DNA of 64,000 nt. Source: Fulvivirga sp. M361 (GTDB taxonomy: Bacteria > Bacteroidota > Bacteroidia > Cytophagales > Cyclobacteriaceae). The notes below the pieces were generated by a model. The model was given only the letters and a program-made list of their open reading frames with translations. It did no database searches and was not told the origin of the DNA. Each line of letters starts with the position of its first letter. Within the stretch, counting starts at the first letter, position 1. The stretch is from contig NZ_VKDC01000006.1 in NCBI RefSeq assembly GCF_007097395.1, forward strand, positions 334,073 through 398,072, given 5' to 3'. Shown here piece after piece: positions 8,376 through 16,200 of this stretch. A program made the position numbers and the translations under genes.

Positions 8376-9134
8376 TACATTGAAAATTAGAATCTATACC
8401 TGTTTTCTTGAAAGAATACTACGCTCAGCTAGGGTTTTAGATCGTAGCACCACTGCGTTCATGCCACGACCAGTTGGAGAACCTTACTGATAATCTATTT
8501 ACAATAAGGAAAGATCTATAATTGCGTCATAACTATTTAATACATTGACCAAATTATCCCCTTTATACTTTAATAGTTTCTCTAAGAACTGAGTTTGTCG
8601 GTTAAGCTCATTGATCATAAACGGATCTTGTTTTATTTTCACTTCAAAATTTGGGTCATTGTAATCCAACTTCTCTTTTTCTTGGATAAAGATGTCAACT
8701 GTATCTCTCATAAGAGATCCAACACTAATGATATGTTCATTTTTTTTATCCTTTAAAAATAATAATGTTTCATAGATTGAGCTACAGGCATCTAGGGCAA
8801 AGGATGCATAGATAGTATCAAAATCATTTGTATTCGGGATAACATCATCTATAATTCGCAAAAGCTCTCGTATCTTACCTTCATCATACTCGTCATTAAT
8901 TAAATAAGCTTCCAAATAATTAAGTGCATCAAGTAGAACATTAATATCTCCCCAGTTTTCTAATTCGTTAAACTTAACATAGTTAGGCAACAACCTTTTA
9001 CAACACCAATAGGCAAATATTGTCTTTTTCAGGTCTGTAAGTATCGGTAATCGCTTAAATACGTTCGATGAAAATTCATCCATATTCAATTCGTATAATG
9101 CCAACTCCAATGTTAACGACTATTTTTCTAATGG
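8376..9134. mobile_element. Putative small insertion between the two PPTase gene ends
   Basis: The segment is bounded by direct repeats of the PPTase 3' end (8281-8375 and 9135-9229), as when an integrating element carries a copy of its target gene's end. It contains one AT-rich gene on the opposite strand and about 120 bp of non-coding sequence (8376-8498). No integrase, transposase or terminal inverted repeat is visible, so either the element is a remnant or homologous recombination brought the segment in. The boundaries are set where repeat similarity ends. Confidence 0.5.
8499..9110 (-). CDS. DUF416 (YjaG-like) family protein
   Basis: Protein of about 203 residues resembling Escherichia coli YjaG (DUF416). 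The recognisable stretches are FAYWCCKRLLPNYVKF near residue 35, IIDDVIPNTNDFD near 90-100, and FALDACSSIYETLLFL near 105-120, matching the PNY..F, IP..DDFD and A(I/L)DAC positions of the family. The function is unknown. The protein is all-helical by appearance, cytosolic, and has no signal peptide. The first codon in the frame is TTG at 9110; an ATG at 9083 is an equally good start. The gene is AT-rich and sits alone, reversed, inside the duplicated PPTase ends, which points to recent acquisition. Confidence 0.7.
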   Translation of the reverse strand: MELALYELNMDEFSSNVFKRLPILTDLKKTIFAYWCCKRLLPNYVKFNELENWGDINVLLDALNYLEAYLINDEYDEGKIRELLRIIDDVIPNTNDFDTIYASFALDACSSIYETLLFLKDKKNEHIISVGSLMRDTVDIFIQEKEKLDYNDPNFEVKIKQDPFMINELNRQTQFLEKLLKYKGDNLVNVLNSYDAIIDLSLL

Positions 9135-9229
9135 AGGAATTCCATCATATAAAGGATAGCTGTTTGTCCATAGCTACGGACCGTGAAAAGTTTACAGTGG
9201 ATTGGGAAGAAGTGTACTTTTATGATTAG
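9135..9229 (+). pseudogene. Truncated second copy of the PPTase gene 3' end
   Basis: The 95 bases match 8281-8375 at 87 positions and end at an equivalent stop codon (TAG instead of TAA). Similarity stops at the left edge and just after the stop. Read in frame, the copy keeps EEFHHIKDSCLSIATD and the rest of the C-terminus. Four differences are silent and the others change three residues (Gly to Asp, His to Arg, Asp to Tyr). The silent bias means the copy diverged mostly as part of a working gene before being cut off. It has no upstream catalytic region and is non-functional. Confidence 0.75.
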
Positions 9230-9287
9230 TGTATAAGAAACTGCTGCAAGCTTATGTAGAAACCAAAAGTTAACTCTAGGGGAGGGG

Positions 9288-9881
9288 TCAATTAAAACTC
9301 CTAAAGTTGGCATAGGTAGCCAGGTCAAGCATTTCTTTATCCCCTCTGCTATCTCCATACGCATGAATGGTAGCGAATTCGTCTATGTCTATTACCTCTT
9401 TCAGACGATTCACTTTTTCTATTCCGTAACAGTTCGCTCCCATGATCTTACCGGTTAACTTATTTTCATTTACTTCGACCCTGGTGGCTAAAAGGAGATC
9501 ACAGTGATCTTTTGCCCAATCGGATATCCAGTTTTCAAAGGATGCTGAAACGATGATAATTTTATCTTCATTGGTTTTATGAAACTTCAAACGTTCCATG
9601 GCACTGTCCTTAACGTATTTTGGGATTTCATTTTTAGCAAAAGAAGCCCCGAGGCGATTGAACTCGGAAACGGACATTCCTCCAAAGAAAAAAGACATGA
9701 CCTTTTCCTTGGCCTTCCAGTTAGGGTACACCTTTAACTTCATCAGTATCAGGTAGGGGGATAGCAAAGCAAACCCGATAAACAGCTTGGCACTGCCTTT
9801 GGCAAATTGGATAAATTTAATGAATGTGTCTGTTGACGTTATGGTACCATCAAAATCGAATAAGGCCAGATTTTGCGTCAC
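9288..9881 (-). CDS. HAD-superfamily phosphatase of the polyprenyl-phospho-pentose operon
   Basis: Predicted phosphatase, 197 residues, of the PSPase-like HAD IB group: DFDGT (nucleophile D9, acid/base D11), VSAS (S112), K156 and GDSRGD (176-181). A hydrophobic stretch at about 34-50 may touch the membrane. It is last in a leftward operon; its GTG start overlaps the stop of the reductase gene by 4 bp (GTGA). In mycobacteria the phosphoribosyl product of the UbiA enzyme must lose a 5-phosphate before epimerisation, so this enzyme is the likely candidate for that step. That role is inferred from context. Confidence 0.82.
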   Translation of the reverse strand: MTQNLALFDFDGTITSTDTFIKFIQFAKGSAKLFIGFALLSPYLILMKLKVYPNWKAKEKVMSFFFGGMSVSEFNRLGASFAKNEIPKYVKDSAMERLKFHKTNEDKIIIVSASFENWISDWAKDHCDLLLATRVEVNENKLTGKIMGANCYGIEKVNRLKEVIDIDEFATIHAYGDSRGDKEMLDLATYANFRSFN

Positions 9882-10612
9882 AGTTTTAATCTTTTAAAAA
9901 TGGCTTCAGGTATGATCTTAATTATCAGCATGATATACCTCCATTTCCATGAAAGGTAGACGGTGTTCTTTTTGGACTGAGCTATGCGATAAATACTTTG
10001 GGCCGCTTCCGCCGGTTTTATGGTAAGTAATTTGGGTAAATCCATACCAGCCGTCATTTGTGTGTCCATGAATCCGGGTTTTACCGTGACGACGTGCACA
10101 CCTTTATGAAAAAGGCGGTTTCTGAGCCCGGACAGGTATGCCGTAAATCCTGCTTTTGCACTGCCATAGGTGTAGTTACTCAGTCTGCCTCTGTCTCCGG
10201 CTACAGAACTGATGCCTATAATGTATCCTTTCGATTGCTTTTCATATCGGTTTGCAATAGCGTTAAGCAATGAAACGGGACCGGTATAATTAGCGTCAAT
10301 GATGGCCCTGGTCATGTCGATACGCTTTTCTGCTAATTCCTGGTCCCCCAGATAACCTACGAAACAAATCGTTAAAAAAGGCAGGTTTCCCATGTTATCG
10401 ATCAACGGCTTGTGATCCTCAAAGGACAGTATATCCATTACTACAGGTGTACAACTAACGCCATATCTAATGGTTATATCGTTGGAAATAGCTACTACCT
10501 TGTCCTCATTGCGGGCCATAAGAACAAGCTCATATCCTTTTTTTGCAAATAAATGAGCCGTTGCTCTGGCGACATCACTTGTAGCGCCAATAATTAAAAC
10601 ACTTTTTTCCAT
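9878..10612 (-). CDS. SDR reductase, DprE2-like (polyprenyl-phospho-2-keto-pentose reductase)
   Basis: Short-chain dehydrogenase of 244 residues. It has a nucleotide-binding GATSDVA motif (9-15), the active-site serine region ISSVAG (S135/S136) and YGSAK (Y149, K153). Sequence style and position behind a DprE1-like gene match DprE2, which uses NAD(P)H to reduce the 2-keto intermediate to polyprenyl-phospho-arabinose. The start codon shares one base with the upstream stop (TAATG), so translation is probably coupled. The C-terminus has a hydrophobic helix (YIMLIIKIIPEAIF) consistent with a lipid-linked substrate at the membrane. Confidence 0.85.
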   Translation of the reverse strand: MEKSVLIIGATSDVARATAHLFAKKGYELVLMARNEDKVVAISNDITIRYGVSCTPVVMDILSFEDHKPLIDNMGNLPFLTICFVGYLGDQELAEKRIDMTRAIIDANYTGPVSLLNAIANRYEKQSKGYIIGISSVAGDRGRLSNYTYGSAKAGFTAYLSGLRNRLFHKGVHVVTVKPGFMDTQMTAGMDLPKLLTIKPAEAAQSIYRIAQSKKNTVYLSWKWRYIMLIIKIIPEAIFKRLKL

Positions 10613-11934
10613 TAAGAGGTAATTGACAATCGTTTTGACAGGTCAGAACCAAATTTCCCCTCGGGATTTAGTTCGGATATAAATTCTAAAAAAGGGCTGC
10701 TATTTGCGTAGCCCTGTAGAAATCGTTCGGGTTTCATCCGGGCATCTTTCGATAAGTAGATACGCCCTCCGAGATCATGTACAATTTTATCCAGTTCATC
10801 AAGGAACGGAAGCAACCCTTTTTTCATAGGGAAGTCGAGGGCCAGCGTGTAACCTTCCATAGGAAATGATATGTAACTCGGTTGATTACCAAATAGTTTT
10901 AATACTGCAAGAAAAGAACCCCAGCCTTTTTTTCTTATACTTTCCAGGATCACCCGGAGGCCTTTTTCACTTTCTTCTATTGGCAAAACAAATTGATATT
11001 GAATGAACCCCCGTTTACCATACATTCTATTCCAATGAAGAATGGCATCCAGAGGGTAGAAGAACCCATCGTAATGGTCAACACTTTTGAGTTCCCTGGA
11101 ACGCTGTTTGTTATAGTATAAAAAATTGAATGCTTTGATCGATAGCGGATTAAGAGCAAAACCAGGAAGGTTAAAAGGCATATTTATTTTCTTCCCGCTT
11201 CCTGTTGTCAATACTGATTTTTTTTGGCTGGCATTTAGTTCATCCGGTGTAGCGTGTTCTCCCATCATCATAAGGCTTCTGCCAAATCCCTTACCGCCTT
11301 TTAAACAATCGATCCAGGCCATGCTGTAGGTGTATGACTTATACTGATCAAAAAGCGCGATGATTTCACTCAGGTCGCGTGCCTTGATCTGCTGCTTACT
11401 AATGTAGCTGGTTTCGATCTTCTTAAGATTGAACCTGACAGTGGTGATAATCCCTGTCAAGCCCATACCACCTCTTGTAGCATGAAATAGTTCAGGCGTA
11501 AGTTCTTCCGTGCATGTGATCAAATCACCCTGTGGTGTCTGCAATTGAAATGATGTCACATGATCCCCGAAACAACCATCTACATGATGATTTTTCCCAT
11601 GAACATCGGAAGCTAGTGCACCTCCAACGGTAATGAATTTGGTGCCTGGAGTAACAGGTAAGAACCAGCCCGCAGGAACAATAACCTCCAGAATTTCGCT
11701 TAAAGTAACTCCGGCCTGGCATTCAAGGATACCTTTTTGCCGGTCAAATTCAATGAATAGGTTTTGTTCCAACATCGAGACTATGTTGTCCGATAACGCG
11801 GCATCACCGTAACATCTGCCCATTCCTCTGGCGATATAGTTTCTGCCTTCGGTGAGTTGTTCGCTACCCTGCCATTTAATTAGATTGGCGTCTCTTTGAG
11901 GGAAATTGTTCCAATTGGTAACCTTTCTATTCAT
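10612..11934 (-). CDS. FAD-linked oxidase, DprE1-like (polyprenyl-phospho-ribose 2'-epimerase oxidase subunit)
   Basis: Predicted flavoenzyme of 440 residues that oxidises the 2-hydroxyl of a polyprenyl-phospho-ribose. The N-terminal PCMH-type FAD domain includes ARGMGRCYGDAA (35-46) and the hallmark VTPGTKFITVGGALASD (94-110) and HGKNHH (112-117), almost as in mycobacterial DprE1. The C-terminal substrate domain contains SFPMEGYTLALDFP (356-369) and YLSKDAR (393-399, with the expected catalytic lysine K396). The cysteine that benzothiazinone drugs attack in mycobacterial DprE1 (C387) appears to be alanine here (A365, codon 10840-10842). The gene lies 72 bp after the UbiA gene and is coupled to the DprE2-like gene. 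Confidence 0.9.
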   Translation of the reverse strand: MNRKVTNWNNFPQRDANLIKWQGSEQLTEGRNYIARGMGRCYGDAALSDNIVSMLEQNLFIEFDRQKGILECQAGVTLSEILEVIVPAGWFLPVTPGTKFITVGGALASDVHGKNHHVDGCFGDHVTSFQLQTPQGDLITCTEELTPELFHATRGGMGLTGIITTVRFNLKKIETSYISKQQIKARDLSEIIALFDQYKSYTYSMAWIDCLKGGKGFGRSLMMMGEHATPDELNASQKKSVLTTGSGKKINMPFNLPGFALNPLSIKAFNFLYYNKQRSRELKSVDHYDGFFYPLDAILHWNRMYGKRGFIQYQFVLPIEESEKGLRVILESIRKKGWGSFLAVLKLFGNQPSYISFPMEGYTLALDFPMKKGLLPFLDELDKIVHDLGGRIYLSKDARMKPERFLQGYANSSPFLEFISELNPEGKFGSDLSKRLSITS

Positions 11935-12006
11935 ATCTTAAAACTTATGTTCTTAAGGTTATAATGTTTTGTGAGCACTGTTATCATCGATTTTGAGACT
12001 GCCTTG

Positions 12007-12894
12007 CTAGGAAAACAGGATCAGGTCTTTAAAATAGATTAAAAGATAAAAGCTCAATCCCCAGAGTAAAATGACGGACTGTATAAAACGATCTTTAAAA
12101 AGCAATTCAGTAGGGGACCCGGTATCATTTTCAACTAAGGCAATTTGCAAGTACCGTAGCAAGCCTGCTAATACAAAAACAGAAGTATAAAACAAACGGT
12201 ACGTTCCCATTCGTGCTACTACATCCGGAGAAAGCGTGTACATTAAGTAAGCTACAAATATAACCCCGGCCAAAAGTGACATACCTACATTCAGGAAATC
12301 TAATGAGTAGTTCTTTGTCACTTTTCTCATATCTTCTCCCGATGCTTTCTTGATCACCAGATCATCCCTTCTTTTCGCAACGGCAATGAATAGCGCCAAG
12401 AGAAAAACCATTATGATAATCCAATGAGATAGTGCGATGTTAGTTACTATGGCTCCTGATTTGATCCTGATAACAAAACCTATGGCAACAATAATAATGT
12501 CAAGTATCGAAACGGTTTTAAGTTTAAAAGTATAGGCCAGATTGAGGGTAAAATAGATGCCTAACACAAACATGAATTTCACATTGACCGCACTGGCAAT
12601 AGAGAACCCTGACAGCAAAAGCACAGCTCCGAGCAGGAGGGCATGTTTTTTACTGATGGCGCCACTGGCCAGGGGTCTGGTCTTTTTCTTGGGATGTAGT
12701 TGGTCAGCTTCAATGTCCTTGTAGTCATTAATCACGTATATGGTGCTGGCTACAAATGAAAAAGCAAAAAAAGCTAAAATTAACTCTCCAAATACTTCGA
12801 AGTGATCAAGACCACCGGAAAAGAAGACGGGTAGGAATAAAAAGAGGTTTTTGACCCAGTGCTTAACCCTTATTAAGCTAATATAGTCCAACAA
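12007..12894 (-). CDS. UbiA-family prenyltransferase, polyprenyl-phosphate phosphoribosyltransferase type
   Basis: Multi-pass inner-membrane enzyme, 295 residues, about eight or nine hydrophobic segments. The first Asp-rich motif NDYKDIEAD (56-64) is followed by LHPKKKTRPLASG, which resembles the ND..D.EAD..HP....RP region of Rv3806c, the mycobacterial enzyme that joins phosphoribosyl diphosphate to decaprenyl phosphate. A second polar motif lies near DIIIVAIGFVIRIKSGA. It is the first gene of the four-gene operon, giving the order transferase, oxidase, reductase, phosphatase. No ATG is available at the N-terminus; the start is TTG at 12894. Confidence 0.87.
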   Translation of the reverse strand: MLDYISLIRVKHWVKNLFLFLPVFFSGGLDHFEVFGELILAFFAFSFVASTIYVINDYKDIEADQLHPKKKTRPLASGAISKKHALLLGAVLLLSGFSIASAVNVKFMFVLGIYFTLNLAYTFKLKTVSILDIIIVAIGFVIRIKSGAIVTNIALSHWIIIMVFLLALFIAVAKRRDDLVIKKASGEDMRKVTKNYSLDFLNVGMSLLAGVIFVAYLMYTLSPDVVARMGTYRLFYTSVFVLAGLLRYLQIALVENDTGSPTELLFKDRFIQSVILLWGLSFYLLIYFKDLILFS

Positions 12895-12932
12895 ATCGAA
12901 TGACTTTAACTGTTGAGCAAAGATATAAATAT

Positions 12933-12940
12933 CAAATTTA
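12933..12940 (-). promoter_or_regulatory. Candidate -7 box for the UbiA-DprE operon
   Basis: TAAATTTG on the minus strand, 38 bp upstream of the UbiA start, matches the Bacteroidota -7 consensus TAnnTTTG. No convincing TTG element lies at the expected distance upstream, so only half of the promoter is supported. Confidence 0.35.
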
Positions 12941-13266
12941 TCGACAACAAAACTAACATCATGTGTAACAGGTTATTAAACTTTTAACGATCAGATCCGT
13001 GGATGACAAGACAACGTGACAGGACTTCTGACAGAATTAGCCTCGACAAACATTTCTGACAGGCCTTACAGGCTGGTTTTTGATGTAACTTAAAGGGTTG
13101 ATTTTATTACATTTAGTAATTTAGAAATGTAAGTTTAAGACGTTATTTTTGTCGATTCTTTTTAACTTTGCATATATTTTACTAAAAAAACACTCTTTTG
13201 GATTACCTATTACGCCGTTTTGGGATGTAAGGTAATTAAGATATCCTGCGTGAATTGTTTATAAAA
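12941..13266. promoter_or_regulatory. Divergent non-coding region between UbiA and the giant adhesin
   Basis: No gene is visible. On the plus strand TAACTTTG (13163-13170) fits the Bacteroidota -7 consensus and would leave an untranslated leader of about 90 bases before the adhesin ATG. No good -33 TTG box is found at the usual distance. Two copies of TTCTGACAG (13026-13034 and 13054-13062, 28 bp apart) are a possible regulator site. Confidence 0.4.
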
Positions 13267-16200
13267 ATGGCGAGAATAACCAATTTTCTTCTGGTTTTTG
13301 TAACTGTTAGCGTTCTCTGTTCTTCTATTGTACAGGCTCAGACACCACCAGTGTTCGACAGTACACCGGTTGATATAGGGACGTTTAATGATTCATATAC
13401 TTATTCAATTGAAACAAGTGATGGAATTGAGAACGACACCCGGACGATCTCTTTGACAGGAACATTGCCTACAGGACTGACATTCAATGACAATTTAGAT
13501 GGTACAGCACTTATTTCAGGCACAATAGCTCAAACAGGTACTTTTCCATTGACCCTTACAGTACAGGAGACTGTTGATGGGTCTCAAATGGCTTCACAAA
13601 ACTTCAACTTAGTAGTAGGTAAGGCCACCGCCAGTATTGTATTGTCTTCTTTGACCCAGACCTATGACGGAACACCCAAATCAGCAGTAGCTACTACCAC
13701 TCCTGTGGGTTTGACAGTCGATTTTCTATACAATGGTGTTGCTACAGTACCTACGAACGCAGGGAGTTACTCCGTCATAGCGACGATCAATGATGCGAAT
13801 TATGAAGGCACCGACAACGGTACGCTTACCATTGATAAAGCTACTGCCGGCATTGTCTTATCTTCTTTGACGCAAACCTATGACGGAACACCTAAATCAG
13901 TGGTAGCTACCACCACTCCCGTTGGTTTGGCGGTAGACTTTCTATACAACGGTATTGCCACGGTACCTACCAACGCAGGAAGTTATCCTGTCATAGCGAC
14001 GATCAACGATGCGAATTACGAAGGCACCAATAACGGGACGCTTCTTATTAACAAGGCCACAGCGAGCATTGCTTTATCCACTTTAACGCAAACTTACGAT
14101 GGAACACCTAAATCAGTGACAGCTACTACTACTCCGGTGGGGTTAACGGTAGACGTTCTATACAATGGTGTTGCTACAGTACCTACCAACGCAGGAAGTT
14201 ATCCTGTCATAGCGACGATTAACGATGCGAATTATGAAGGGACCAACAATGGTACACTTGTTATTAATAAAGCCACTGCGGGCATTGCTTTATCCTCTTT
14301 GACGCAAACCTATGACGGAACACCTAAATCAGCGGTAGCTACCACCACTCCCGTTGGTTTAGCAGTAGACTTTCTATACAATGGAGGAGTTACAGTACCT
14401 ACCAATGCAGGAAGCTATCCTATTATTGCGACAATCAACGATGCGAATTACGAAGGTACCAATAACGGGACACTTCTTATTAATAAGGCCACAGCGGGTA
14501 TTGCTTTATCCTCTTTAACGCAAACGTATGATGGAACGCCTAAATCAGTGACCGCTACCACTACTCCGCTAGGTTTAACGGTAGACTTTCTATACAATGG
14601 TGTCGCTACAGTACCTACGAATGCCGGAAGTTACCCTGTCATAGCGACGATCAACGATGCAAATTACGAAGGCACCAATAACGGGACACTTCTTATTAAT
14701 AAGGCCACAGCGAGCATTGCTCTGTCCTCTTTGACGCAAACTTATGACGGAACGCCTAAATCAGTGACCGCTACCACTACTCCTGCGGGTTTAACGGTAG
14801 ACTTTCTATACAATGGTGCAGCTACAGTACCTACCAATGCAGGAAGTTACCCTGTCATAGTGACGATTAACGATGTGAATTATGAAGGTACTGGCAACGG
14901 TACACTTACTATTAATAAAGCCATTGCTACGGTTACATTGAATAACCTTAACCAAAATTTTGATGGAGCGCCAAAACCCATCAATACCCAGACAACTCCT
15001 GTGGGACTAACCGTTGATATAACCTATGATGGTAGTTCAACAGTACCTTCAGCTCAGGGAAGTTATGCCATTTCCGCGATTATCAATGATCAGAACTACG
15101 AAGGGGCAACAAGTGGGACATTGCATATTAACGGCCCTCCAACTAGTCCCGGGATACCTGATGTCAATGCTTTGGAAGATGCCGCCAATGTGGTGATTGA
15201 CCTTTATCCATTGTTTGATGATTTAGAAGATGCAGATGCGGATCTGGTACTCAGCATAGAGTCCAATGACAATACAATTTTGTTTCAGAGTGTAGACCTA
15301 CCTACTAATATTTTAACACTCGATTTTGCACCGGATACATTCGGAGATGCCACCATAGTGGTGAGAGCTACGGACTTAGGTGGTTTATTTCTGGATGAAT
15401 CGTTACAGATTTCCATAGAATCTGTTAATGATGCTCCGTCCTTTACGAAAGGGTTGGATATAGCAGTCAATGAAGATGCCGGCTTACAGGAGATAACAGG
15501 TTGGGCTACCAATCTCTCTGCAGGGGGAGGGACAGCTGAAAACACACAGACACTGAGTTTTGAAACCTCTGTAAGTAGCACAACGGGTAACTTGTCATTT
15601 GCTAATGACCCCGAAGTTGATGCTGATGGTAACTTAAGTTTCAGGGCAGCATTGAATACCAACGGTACCGCTATCGTAGAAGTAAGGATTATGGATTCCG
15701 GAGCTGGAATTTCTCCAAATGTAAATCAAAGCCCTATTCAGACTTTTGAGATTAGAGTAATTGAGGTGAATGATGCTCCGACATTTACCCGTGGCATAGA
15801 CCCCAACATTAATGAAGATGCGCCATTGCAGACGATAGCCTGGGCTACCGATATAACGCCGGGGGGTGGCAGCGATGAAGCAGGGCAGGGGGTGCGTTTC
15901 GAGTTAACACAGTCGGGAATTTCAGGAACTTTGGGTTTTACGCAACTACCCGGTATAAACAATTCAGGTACATTAACCTTTCAAGTGGCCCCAAACACCA
16001 ACGGAGAAGCTACTTATTCGGTGGTAGCGATAGATGACGGTGGAAATACATTTCCTGATGACAATGAAAGTAATCCGGTAACATTGACGATAACCGTAGA
16101 TGCTGTGAATGACCCTCCAAGTTTTACAAAGGGAAGTGATATAACGATAAACGAAGATGCCGGAACACAATTGGTTAACCTCTGGGCTACGAATATTTTT

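Noticed and set aside
8400-8440. A weak CTACG...CGTAG inverted repeat after the PPTase gene as a terminator
   Set aside because: Only five base pairs with a long loop and no T-run.
8376-9134. Insertion sequence carrying the DUF416 gene
   Set aside because: No transposase or terminal inverted repeats were found; an integrating-element remnant or homologous replacement fits better.
9128-9364. A 78-codon antisense frame across the duplicated PPTase end
   Set aside because: It crosses both the PPTase remnant and the HAD gene end on the other reading frame and has no recognisable domain.
13255-13266. TTG start of the giant adhesin four codons before the chosen ATG
   Set aside because: The ATG at 13267 gives the cleaner signal peptide with a basic residue directly after Met; the extra codons add nothing.
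13621-15132. CRISPR-like or transposon-like repeat array
   Set aside because: Units are contiguous, exactly in frame and encode MBG-type domains; there are no spacers.
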